DNA from: Bacteroidales bacterium UBA4318
GTDB taxonomy: Bacteria; Bacteroidota; Bacteroidia; Bacteroidales; UBA932
Length of the DNA stretch: 6,437 bases
NCBI GenBank assembly: GCA_002393895.1
Contig: DGUE01000112.1
Location: 1 to 6,437, forward strand
Direction of reading: 5' to 3'
In this document: piece after piece, positions 1 to 6,114 of the stretch
Layout of the letters: each line of letters starts with the position of its first letter
Position numbering within the stretch: position 1 is the stretch's first letter
Program-made: the position numbers and the translations under genes
Notes under the pieces: generated by a model
Seen by the model: the letters and a program-made list of their open reading frames with translations, nothing else
What the model was told of the DNA's origin: nothing
Databases searched by the model: none

Positions 1-1778
1 GTCATGGTGAGGTCGGCGTATTCATCTACAATAGTCACCAGATAAGGCAGGAACCTGTGGCCGTTCTTGGGGTTCAGCTTGCGTGCCTTGTATCTTTCGT
101 TGTAGTCCGTGATCTTGTTTTCGCCGGCCTTGCTGAGCAGTTCGTAGCGCTGGTCCATCTCTACGCAGAGGCTCTTCAGCGTGAGTTCGGCATCCTTGGC
201 GTTCTTCACTATGGCCTTGGCCCTCTCTTCCTCTTCGTCCCCGGCGGTGGGCAGCACGGCCAGATAATGCTTCAGCAGGCTGTTGTAGGCCGAGAATTCC
301 ACCATCTTCGGGTCGATGAAAACGAATTTGAGCTCCGAGGGATGCTTGGCGTAGAGCAGGGAGGCGATGATGATGTTGAGGCCGACGGATTTACCCTGCT
401 TGGTGGCACCTGCCACAAGCAGATGGGGTGCATCTGCCAGGTCGAACACCTTGACCTGCTGGGTGATTGTGTAGCCTATTGCAACGGGGAGTTCGTATTT
501 GCTGGTGCGGAACGCGTCGCTGTTGAGGAGGCTCTTGAGAGGCACTATGGAAGAATAGTCGTTGGCCACTTCTATGCCCACGGAATCGGACAGGGTGACC
601 ACGCGCACGCCCTTCGCATTCATCTGCATGCCTATGTCTTCCTGGAGCTTCTTAACCTCGGAGATGCGCACACCGGGGGCCAGGGTAACCCTGTAGAGGG
701 TGACGGTGGGGCCGACCTGTGCCTTGACCTCGGTGATCTCGATCTTGTAGTTTTTCAGCGTTGCGCGTATCTTGTTGTTGTTGCGCAGGAGCTCTTCGTT
801 GGAGGGAAGGCGGCGGTCGGAGGCGTGGGATTCGAGGAGTTCGAGGCCGGGGGCTTTGAATTTCGGGAGGCCTTCCGGGGGATCCAGGCGGTTGTCGATG
901 GGGGGCAGCTTCTCGTAGTTTTCGTTCTCCAAAGTGTCGTCCGTAACCACTTCCAATTGCTGTTCAGGTTCAGAACTTTCGCCGGATGCGGAGGTGTCCC
1001 CTTCTTCCGTCGGGTCCTGCGGACCCCCTCCCGTCTCCGACGGGCCCCTCCCACTACATCCGTGGGCGGATATGACTCCAGAAGGGGATACCTCCTCCTC
1101 CGGAATGCTTTGCTCCACCTTTGTATCTTCGGGCAATTCTTCAGTTTGATACGTATCGGCACTATCGTCGAAGTCACTCCTTCTCCTACCCAGATTGTAA
1201 ACCCAGTTGGTGAAACGGGGGCTGCTGAAGAAGAGCCAGCAGGCGATGAGCAGGAGTATCAAGGCTCCGGTGATGTAGGGCCCGAAGAGATTGGTGCCCC
1301 AGAGCACTATCTGCTTGCCGCACTCCCCGCCGAGGCCGCCTCCGAATATGCTGGGAATCCCCGCCAGATTGCCGGCAAATGCCAGCGCAAGGGAACTCAC
1401 CAGGGTGCCGCTGAGGGCCAGGAGGGTGGTCTTGATGATGGAGAACTGCCAGCTGCGGCCGATGAGGCGGACGCTGATGGCGAGCAGAATTATGAGGAGG
1501 GCGAAGCTGCCGAGGCCGAAAAGGTCGCACACCAGCAGATGCCCCATGCGGTATCCGAGTTTGCCGGCGGCATTGCCTACTTCAGTGGCACCGTCCATCA
1601 TCTCCGGATTGGCCAGAAGGCTCATGTCCTGCTGCCAATGGAAGAGGTAGGAGATGCCCGAAATGAGCACAAACAGGCTGAAAACGGCAACGAAGAGGCC
1701 GGCAACTATCTTGGCATTGCTGCGCTCTTTGTCATCCCAGTTCCTCCAGAAAGCTATGTAGTCTGTAAACCTGCTCAT
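1..1778 (-). CDS. ftsK: DNA translocase FtsK (C-terminus beyond the window)
   Basis: FtsK/SpoIIIE-type, septum-anchored, ATP-driven DNA pump that clears and aligns chromosome ends at division. The frame is open for 592 complete codons from the ATG at 1778-1776 and leaves the window at position 1. Four hydrophobic segments lie near residues 24-46, 79-103, 116-136 and 166-184, the usual FtsK membrane anchor. An acidic, low-complexity linker follows at about 195-300. The motor then begins: Walker A GATKQGKS at 457-464 (K463), a conserved FIDPKMVEFS stretch, and Walker B with D585-E586 in VDEYADL. The rest of the RecA-like motor and any C-terminal gamma domain lie outside. Homologues in the phylum are roughly 800 residues, so about a quarter is missing. 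The start overlaps the upstream DUF4290 stop as ATGA, so translation is probably coupled. Oddity: linker residues about 236-256 are encoded by three tandem GC-rich hairpins that look like an inserted repeat. Identity is secure. Confidence 0.96.
   Translation of the reverse strand, partial: MSRFTDYIAFWRNWDDKERSNAKIVAGLFVAVFSLFVLISGISYLFHWQQDMSLLANPEMMDGATEVGNAAGKLGYRMGHLLVCDLFGLGSFALLIILLAISVRLIGRSWQFSIIKTTLLALSGTLVSSLALAFAGNLAGIPSIFGGGLGGECGKQIVLWGTNLFGPYITGALILLLIACWLFFSSPRFTNWVYNLGRRRSDFDDSADTYQTEELPEDTKVEQSIPEEEVSPSGVISAHGCSGRGPSETGGGPQDPTEEGDTSASGESSEPEQQLEVVTDDTLENENYEKLPPIDNRLDPPEGLPKFKAPGLELLESHASDRRLPSNEELLRNNNKIRATLKNYKIEITEVKAQVGPTVTLYRVTLAPGVRISEVKKLQEDIGMQMNAKGVRVVTLSDSVGIEVANDYSSIVPLKSLLNSDAFRTSKYELPVAIGYTITQQVKVFDLADAPHLLVAGATKQGKSVGLNIIIASLLYAKHPSELKFVFIDPKMVEFSAYNSLLKHYLAVLPTAGDEEEERAKAIVKNAKDAELTLKSLCVEMDQRYELLSKAGENKITDYNERYKARKLNPKNGHRFLPYLVTIVDEYADLTM
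1012..1071. repeat. Three tandem GC-rich stem-loops inside the ftsK linker (REP/BIME-like)
   Basis: On the plus strand, three adjacent perfect inverted repeats occur: GGGTCC-TGC-GGACCC at 1012-1026, CCCGTC-TCC-GACGGG at 1030-1044, and CCCAC-TACATCC-GTGGG at 1050-1066. An overlapping alternative is ATCCG-TGGG-CGGAT at 1058-1071. The spacers are 3 and 5 nt. The block encodes a Gly/Pro-rich stretch of the FtsK linker and contains no stop in that frame. The compact series of hairpins with pyrimidine spacers is typical of short dispersed palindromic elements. That this is a mobile or dispersed repeat is inference, because only one copy is in the window. Confidence 0.55.
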
Positions 1779-2431
1779 TTCTTCTTTTTCTTGTTGAAGC
1801 GGTATTTGTTCGCCTTGTTCCCGCTCTGAGGCTTCACGCCAAGGGAAGGACGTGCGAAGTTGGTGTCCTGGGAAATGCCCTTCAAACTCAGGCCTTCGGG
1901 CACTTTCAGACGGTAGTCGGAAAGTTTTTCAATGTCTGCGAAGATGGTTTCGTCCGCCACGCTGTCTTTGTTCCAGATGAGATACTGGGTGCGCATGTAG
2001 TTTGCCAAGGAGCGGATCAGGGTGGTCTTCATCTCGCCTTCGGGCTCTTTGCAGACAAGGTCGATAATGCTTTCTATGTTCCTTCCGTAGTGGGATGCCT
2101 TGATCTTGGTGCCCTTCATGGGGAGCGGCACAGGCCTGGTTTCGAATTCCTCCTTTACCGGGCAGGGGAAGGGGGAGTCGATGTCCAGGTCGAACTCGGC
2201 GATAATGTAAAGCTGGTCCCAGAGTTTGTGCTCCCAATCCTCCTGGGCCTTTACGCCGGGATTGAGCAGCTCCATGGTCTTTACCACCGCAACCGCCTGT
2301 TCGCTGCGCTTTGCTTTGTCCGGAATCTCTCTGAGGTGTTCCACCATCTTGAGCACATTGCGCCCATATTCCGTTATCTGAAGCCTCTCGCGCTCGGTAT
2401 TGTATTCAAGTTTGATTGTTTCTTCGCTCAT
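1775..2431 (-). CDS. DUF4290 family protein (Bacteroidota-specific, unknown function)
   Basis: A 218-residue soluble protein with no signal peptide or membrane segment. The N-terminal half carries the family-like pattern YNTERERLQITEYGRN, followed by helical stretches ending in MELLNP near residues 54-59. A second conserved-looking block, KASHYGRNIESIIDLV, lies near the middle. The C-terminus is a basic tail ending in five lysines. I assign it to DUF4290 from recalled family features; its biochemical role is unknown. The start at 2431 is preferred over an in-frame ATG 20 codons upstream. It has an AGAGGA-type ribosome site just upstream, the family similarity begins there, and the longer version would run through the promoter box at 2461-2468. 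The stop overlaps the ftsK start (ATGA), so the two form an operon. The AAG/AAA lysine codons also give ftsK an A-rich leader. Confidence 0.88.
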   Translation of the reverse strand: MSEETIKLEYNTERERLQITEYGRNVLKMVEHLREIPDKAKRSEQAVAVVKTMELLNPGVKAQEDWEHKLWDQLYIIAEFDLDIDSPFPCPVKEEFETRPVPLPMKGTKIKASHYGRNIESIIDLVCKEPEGEMKTTLIRSLANYMRTQYLIWNKDSVADETIFADIEKLSDYRLKVPEGLSLKGISQDTNFARPSLGVKPQSGNKANKYRFNKKKKK

Positions 2432-2460
2432 TATTCCTCTTTTGAATGGTAATATATACG

Positions 2461-2468
2461 CAAATATA
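2461..2468 (-). promoter_or_regulatory. Promoter -7 box for the DUF4290-ftsK operon
   Basis: Read on the minus strand this is TATATTTG, an exact match to the Bacteroidota -7 consensus TAnnTTTG, about 29 nt upstream of the DUF4290 ATG. No clean -33 TTTG is visible at the expected distance; a TTTA about 22 nt upstream is the closest candidate. The position implies a 5' leader of about 20 nt. Confidence 0.55.
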
Positions 2469-2524
2469 GCGAAAACTTTTCTGTTCCGCATAAAGCTTTT
2501 TTCACTTCGGCAGAATATTTGTAT

Positions 2525-2532
2525 TATATTTG
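2525..2532 (+). promoter_or_regulatory. Promoter -7 box for the lipoprotein-lemA-TPM operon
   Basis: TATATTTG matches TAnnTTTG exactly, 18 nt upstream of the ATG at 2551. The -33 side is weak, with only a T-rich stretch at about 2496-2502. It overlaps a possible TTG start at 2530, which argues against using that earlier start. Confidence 0.55.
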
Positions 2533-2550
2533 TACGATATTATCGTTGAC

Positions 2551-3558
2551 ATGAAGTATTTTCGCATATCCACTATAATTTTTCTGGCCGTGGCTGCGGC
2601 CTTTGCCATGTCCTGCAATAAAGACGATGGCGGCAGCAGCAGCACCAAGGAGCCCCTTTCGGGGACCATCAAGTATGACTTTCCATCCTATGTGAAATAC
2701 GGGGATGTGATCCATGTGGAGCCTTGGGGCGCCTACAAAGGCGACGACAAGGCCGATTCCCTGCTTGCTTACAGCTGGACCGATCCGCTCACCGGAAAGG
2801 TGGATACCCTGCGCCTGGAAGGCGATCCTGCCGGAAAGGGGAAGGCGTTCGATTTCACGGTGTCTGCAGATACCCTCGGGGTGTTCTCCATTTCCGTCAG
2901 TGCCTGGGCCGATGGTTACAGCGTAAAGACCGCGACTGCATCCTTCACCGTTGTGAATCCTACCCTCGGCACCGGTTCCTTGAAAGGCTATGACTTCCTC
3001 CCTTCCGCAAAGACTTTCACAGATGCCCGCGACGGCCGCCAGTATTATTACAACACCGTGGCAGGCAAGGACTGGATGGTGCAGAATCTCTCATGGGACG
3101 GGGCCGGAGAGGCATATGAAGGGTCGGACCTGATGGGCCAGATATTCGGGCGCTACTATACATGGACGGAGGCATCGGCCGCCTGCCCCGCAGGCTGGCA
3201 TCTCCCGTCTTCCGCAGAGTTCAAAGCTCTGGCTGAATCTGCCGGAGGCAAGGAGGAAGTGTCGGCCGGGTCCCTGATGGTGGATGCGTCCTTCAACGGC
3301 AGCAAGATGTGGGAGTTCTGGCCGGATGTCAAGATCACCAACTCCAGCCGTTTCTCCGCCATTCCGGTGGGCTATGCCACCATCGAAGACAATAAGCCCG
3401 CGTTCAAGGGTCTCTACAAATATGCCATGTTCTGGGCTTCCGATTCGGTGGATTCCAACATGGCCGTGGTGAGATACATTTACGTAGACAAGCCGGTGCT
3501 GTACGGCGGAGAGTTCGGCAAGAACAGCGTCCGTGCATCGGTGCGCTGCACAAGATAA
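2551..3558 (+). CDS. Surface lipoprotein with Fib_succ_major domain
   Basis: A 335-residue predicted lipoprotein. The N-terminus MKYFRIS plus a hydrophobic core leads to the lipobox AMSC, with the lipidated cysteine at residue 22. The next residues, NKDD, fit the K-(D/E)2 lipoprotein export signal of Bacteroidota, so the protein is probably displayed on the outer surface. Residues about 40-145 look like a beta-rich Ig/PKD-type domain. From D158 (DARDGRQYYY) the protein matches the Fibrobacter succinogenes major paralogous domain (TIGR02145 / Fib_succ_major). Signs are WMVQNLSW, GRYYTWTEA, CPAGWHLPS (C212-S220) and a C-terminal VRASVRCTR. Two cysteines, C212 and the one in the last four residues, could form a disulfide (inference). 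The domain is common in Bacteroidota surface proteins and has no established reaction. The start at 2551 is chosen over the TTG at 2530 because of the signal peptide and the promoter box. It leads the operon, with lemA 17 nt downstream. Confidence 0.9.
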   Translation: MKYFRISTIIFLAVAAAFAMSCNKDDGGSSSTKEPLSGTIKYDFPSYVKYGDVIHVEPWGAYKGDDKADSLLAYSWTDPLTGKVDTLRLEGDPAGKGKAFDFTVSADTLGVFSISVSAWADGYSVKTATASFTVVNPTLGTGSLKGYDFLPSAKTFTDARDGRQYYYNTVAGKDWMVQNLSWDGAGEAYEGSDLMGQIFGRYYTWTEASAACPAGWHLPSSAEFKALAESAGGKEEVSAGSLMVDASFNGSKMWEFWPDVKITNSSRFSAIPVGYATIEDNKPAFKGLYKYAMFWASDSVDSNMAVVRYIYVDKPVLYGGEFGKNSVRASVRCTR

Positions 3559-3575
3559 ATCAAGACACATTCGAT

Positions 3576-4148
3576 ATGAAAAAAACACTCATCTGGATCG
3601 GCATCATCGCCATCATCGCCCTCTGGGGCATCTCCGCCTACAACGGACTGGTCAATAAAGACGAAGCGGTTACCGCCGCCTGGGGCCAGGTAGAGAATAA
3701 TTATCAGCGTCGCGCAGACCTCATCCCCAATCTCGTGGCAACGGTGAAGGGATATGCCCAGCACGAGAGCAGCACTCTCGAGGCAGTGGTGAACGCCCGT
3801 GCGGCGGCCACCCAGGTGAAGGGCGGGGATCTCTCTTCCGAAGAGATCGCAGCCTACCAGAAGGCACAGAGCGAGGTGAGTTCAACCCTGAGCCGCCTTC
3901 TGCTGGTCGTGGAGAATTATCCAGAACTCAAGGCCAACGAGAACTTCCTGGACCTCCAGGCCCAGCTCGAAGGCACCGAGAACCGCATCGCAGAGGCCCG
4001 CAGGGCTTTCAACGAGACTGCAAAGGAGTATAACACCTCCGTGCGCCGTTTCCCCAACAACCTTCTGGCCAGCATTTTCGGCTTCTCCAGCAAGGGCTAT
4101 TTCGAGGCTGACGAGGCTGCAAAGACGGCTCCCAAGGTAGAGTTCTGA
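3576..4148 (+). CDS. lemA: LemA family protein
   Basis: A 190-residue LemA-family membrane protein, near the family's usual length. An uncleaved hydrophobic segment spans residues about 5-24. The family core follows: W36, then VENNYQRRADLIPNLV at 39-54, VKGYAQHES, and a run of amphipathic helices. The closing motif YNTSVRRFPNNLLASIFGF is at 152-170. The known architecture is a short N-terminal anchor with a long antiparallel helical bundle outside the inner membrane. The molecular function of the family is not settled. The start has no Shine-Dalgarno, which is normal for the phylum. The TGA stop shares one base with the ATG of the TPM gene (TGATG), so the two are probably translationally coupled; lemA next to TPM-domain genes is a recurring arrangement in bacteria. 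Confidence 0.95.
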   Translation: MKKTLIWIGIIAIIALWGISAYNGLVNKDEAVTAAWGQVENNYQRRADLIPNLVATVKGYAQHESSTLEAVVNARAAATQVKGGDLSSEEIAAYQKAQSEVSSTLSRLLLVVENYPELKANENFLDLQAQLEGTENRIAEARRAFNETAKEYNTSVRRFPNNLLASIFGFSSKGYFEADEAAKTAPKVEF

Positions 4149-4948
4149 TGCCCTTTCCCAAGAGGATAAGCGTTTTATTTTTGATCGTCGCCCTGGCATT
4201 CCCGTGCAGGGCGGCGGTTCAGGATTATATCCCTTCCGCACCACAGCCTCCCCGGCTTGTGAACGACCTGGCATCGGCCTTTACGCAGTACCAGGCGGAT
4301 TCGCTGGAGGCGGTGCTGGTGGATTTTGACGAGCGCACTTCCAACCAGATCTGCGTGGTCACGCTGACCGACCTTCACGACTACGATGTGGCGCAGTTCG
4401 CCCTTGCTCTTGCAAACAAGTGGGGGATAGGCAGCAGCCGCAACAACGGTGTGCTGGTGCTTCTTAAAACCCGCAACGGCGGATATGTAGACGTGACCAT
4501 CCAGGTCGGGCGCGGGCTGGAGGGAGCGATTCCCGATGCCTATGCGTCGCGCATTATCCGCAATATCATGGGCCCTCATCTGCGTCAGGATGAATACTGG
4601 CCGGCAGTGAGCAAGGCCTGCACGGAGCTTATGGCTCTTGCTGAGGGAGAGATAAGCGAGCCTCGCGACGATACTGAAGGGGATGCGCTTGGGGCAGCCA
4701 TAGTTATGGGCCTGTTCTTCCTTTTGATTTTCGTACTGATCATCTACGCTGCATCCAAAGACAATAATCATCACGGCGGCAGCACAGGTAGTTTCCGCGG
4801 CCCCACCATCACATTCGGAAGCGGCGGTTCGTCCCGCAGCACCTGGTCCGGAGGCGGCTTCGGCGGTGGTTCCGGCTGGGGCGGAGGCGGTTTCGGCGGT
4901 TTCGGCGGCGGGTCTTTTGGTGGCGGAGGAGCGAGCGGGCGTTTTTAG
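4148..4948 (+). CDS. TPM domain membrane protein (YgcG-like) with glycine-rich tail
   Basis: A 266-residue protein. A signal peptide occupies about residues 1-22, with cleavage after the AA of CRAA; C20 is preceded by proline and is not a lipobox. The TPM domain (TPM_phosphatase, formerly DUF477) covers about 37-170. It shows LVNDLASAFT, FDERTSNQICVVTL, NKWGIG at 90-95, NNGVLVLL at 99-106 and VGRGLEGAIPD at 120-130. A transmembrane helix lies at about 182-202. A cytoplasmic or exposed tail of about 60 residues is almost only Gly, Ser and Phe, ending GGGGASGRF. This tail is typical of the YgcG branch. The plant TPM protein TLP18.3 has been linked to phosphatase activity and photosystem repair, but enzymatic activity here is not established. 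It closes the operon behind lemA and is convergent with comEC, with only 5 nt between stops. Confidence 0.92.
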   Translation: MPFPKRISVLFLIVALAFPCRAAVQDYIPSAPQPPRLVNDLASAFTQYQADSLEAVLVDFDERTSNQICVVTLTDLHDYDVAQFALALANKWGIGSSRNNGVLVLLKTRNGGYVDVTIQVGRGLEGAIPDAYASRIIRNIMGPHLRQDEYWPAVSKACTELMALAEGEISEPRDDTEGDALGAAIVMGLFFLLIFVLIIYAASKDNNHHGGSTGSFRGPTITFGSGGSSRSTWSGGGFGGGSGWGGGGFGGFGGGSFGGGGASGRF

Positions 4949-4953
4949 GCCAA

Positions 4954-6033
4954 TCAATTTAGTGACGCGATAACCGACAGACAGCCTTGCAGGATTTCTG
5001 CGAGGCTGTCTGTTGTCCATACCAGCCAGCCGGGGCTGCAACCGACCATGGTAAGAAGCAGGCACGCGACCGCAGAAAACATCAGCAGGGATGTGAGCGG
5101 CAGGGCCAGCAGGTTGGTGAGGAGGAAGTACCTGGGGAAGGTGCCGAAGCGCAGCCATACCAGCGGGGCGGTAAAGGCCTGGCAGGATATGCTGAGTGCC
5201 ATCGACGTCCACATCCATTTCATCGGGCTCCATCCCCGTGAGGGCTTCTGATAAAAGGCGTCCAGCCATGGGAACAGCGTGAATATCCCAAGCATGGCAA
5301 GATAACTCAGCTGGAAACCGACCGAGGCGATTACCCAGGGAGATACAGTCAGCTGTAGTATCAGCGCGCAGCACCAGACGGAAAGGGGATCTTTCATGCG
5401 CCCCGGGGAATGGCGCATGAGTTCGTTGATTGAGATAAAGAGCTGTGCCCGCACTATGGAAGGTCCGGCGCCTGTCATCAGAGTGTAGAATCCGCATGCC
5501 GCCACAATCAGTATGCTGCGCACCGCAGCCATCATCCGCCCGTTTCCGAGCAGCGAGAGCAACTTGCTGAGCAGCAGGTAGATGATCCCAAGATGCAGGC
5601 CGCTGAGGGCGAGGATGTGGGATGCTCCGGCGGAGCGGAATGCTGCCACGGTCTCCTGCGAAAGAGCGTCGCGCTGCCCGGTAAGCAGCGCCCGGAGGAG
5701 TTCGTTGGTGCCACCGTGGGGGAAGGGAATGCCCCGGATGAGGGCGTCCGTCCGCTCCAGCGCCCACGCGGCAATTTCGTTCCCCCCTGTCATTCCGAGC
5801 GAAGCGAAGGAACCCCCCGCCAGGGACCCCGCCTCCCCGCACAGCACCCCTATGGCAAAAAACAGAAGCCCATACCAGACCCGGCCGCGAAGCACTCCGG
5901 CCAGCGCAAGCAGCATCAGGGCCGCAACTGCGGCCAATGCAGGATGGAAAAGGGGGAACGGACAGAACTGCGCGAGGGCCACCCCCGCGGCAAAAGGAAA
6001 CGATATCAGCACAATATCCCGCGCCTCATTCAT
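4954..6033 (-). CDS. comEC: ComEC/Rec2-type competence channel protein, short form
   Basis: A 359-residue polytopic inner-membrane protein of the ComEC/Rec2 family, which conducts single-stranded DNA into the cytoplasm during transformation. Three hydrophobic segments at about 7-23, 32-48 and 52-70 match the usual N-terminus. The Competence domain follows from about residue 110: ELLRALLTGQRDALS, HILALSGLHLG (139-149), GAGPSIVRA (188-196), SVGFQLSYLAMLGI (237-250) and FGTFPRYFLLTNLLALPL (296-313). All core membrane motifs are kept. Missing are the OB-fold region (DUF4131) normally between the third helix and the Competence domain, and any C-terminal metallo-beta-lactamase domain. The expected OB position holds only about 35 residues, beginning with the repeat-encoded SFASLGMTG (75-83). 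The ATG at 6033 is the first possible start, since an in-frame TGA lies three codons upstream. Whether this short form still transports DNA cannot be told from sequence. Confidence 0.88.
   Translation of the reverse strand: MNEARDIVLISFPFAAGVALAQFCPFPLFHPALAAVAALMLLALAGVLRGRVWYGLLFFAIGVLCGEAGSLAGGSFASLGMTGGNEIAAWALERTDALIRGIPFPHGGTNELLRALLTGQRDALSQETVAAFRSAGASHILALSGLHLGIIYLLLSKLLSLLGNGRMMAAVRSILIVAACGFYTLMTGAGPSIVRAQLFISINELMRHSPGRMKDPLSVWCCALILQLTVSPWVIASVGFQLSYLAMLGIFTLFPWLDAFYQKPSRGWSPMKWMWTSMALSISCQAFTAPLVWLRFGTFPRYFLLTNLLALPLTSLLMFSAVACLLLTMVGCSPGWLVWTTDSLAEILQGCLSVIASLN
4975..5015. terminator. Strong stem-loop in the comEC 3' end, candidate terminator or RNA barrier for the plus-strand operon
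   Basis: Arms ACAGACAGCCTTGCAG (4977-4992) and CTGCGAGGCTGTCTGT (4998-5013) pair over 16 bp with one G-U wobble and a 5-nt loop. One further wobble and a C-G pair extend it to 4975-5015. It begins 27-29 nt after the TPM gene's stop and lies inside comEC codons 341-353. Neither side has a U-tract, so classic intrinsic termination is doubtful. A role in defining the 3' end of one or both convergent transcripts is inference. Confidence 0.4.
5785..5818. repeat. Dispersed repeat read in frame within comEC (FASLGMTG type)
   Basis: The plus-strand core CATTCCGAGCGAAGCGAAGG (5791-5810) closely resembles a short repeat I recall from many bacterial genomes. Its translations read as variants of SFASLRMTG in one frame and RFARND in another. 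On the comEC strand it gives SFASLGMTG (residues 75-83). A TTCC/GGAA inverted pair bounds the core, and C-rich runs flank it. Only one copy is in the window, so the repeat identity rests on recall and needs a genome search. Confidence 0.6.
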
Positions 6034-6052
6034 AACGATTCACTTTTTACTC

Positions 6053-6084
6053 TTTGCGAAAGTAAGCATTATTTCTTAAATTTG
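6053..6084 (+). promoter_or_regulatory. ackA promoter, full Bacteroidota consensus
   Basis: TTTG at 6053-6056 and TAAATTTG at 6077-6084 are separated by 20 nt, matching the TTTG-N19-21-TAnnTTTG pattern used by the primary sigma factor in Bacteroidota. The -7 box ends 30 nt before the ackA ATG, giving an expected leader of roughly 20-25 nt. This is the best-matching promoter in the window. Confidence 0.75.
6057..6064 (-). promoter_or_regulatory. Possible comEC -7 box
   Basis: Read on the minus strand this is TACTTTCG, one mismatch from TAnnTTTG, about 23 nt upstream of the comEC ATG. No good -33 element is visible. It lies between the -33 and -7 boxes of the ackA promoter, so both could not be occupied together if both are real. 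Confidence 0.3.
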
Positions 6085-6114
6085 TAAGCTATCGAAAACA
6101 CATAATTTCAAAAT

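Noticed and set aside
755..1177. 140-codon minus-strand frame inside ftsK
   Set aside because: It overlaps ftsK on the same strand in another frame and is arginine- and proline-rich with no domain; the ftsK frame runs through uninterrupted.
57..1829. 590-codon open frame on the plus strand opposite ftsK
   Set aside because: Its translation shows no recognisable domain and is an antisense reading of ftsK, whose minus-strand frame has membrane anchor, Walker A and Walker B in order. GC-biased third positions easily keep such antisense frames open.
2432..2491. N-terminal extension of the DUF4290 protein from an upstream ATG
   Set aside because: The 20 extra residues are not family-like and would run through the TATATTTG promoter box; the ATG at 2431 has a better ribosome site.
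2530..2550. TTG start adding seven residues to the lipoprotein
   Set aside because: The start codon overlaps the -7 box, and the signal peptide is well formed from the ATG at 2551.
4148..4213. C20 of the TPM protein as a lipoprotein cysteine
   Set aside because: The preceding residue is proline, which does not fit a lipobox; ordinary signal peptidase cleavage near A22-A23 is more likely.
4780..4945. Glycine-rich repeats at the end of the TPM gene as a possible CRISPR or tandem repeat array
   Set aside because: The repeated GGC/GGA/TTC codons simply encode the Gly/Phe/Ser tail typical of YgcG-like proteins; there are no regular spacers.
4175..5842. 555-codon minus-strand frame across the TPM gene and most of comEC
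   Set aside because: It is antisense to a clear TPM protein and out of frame with a clear ComEC protein. Its composition (Arg, Ala, Pro, His rich) is typical of a shadow frame.
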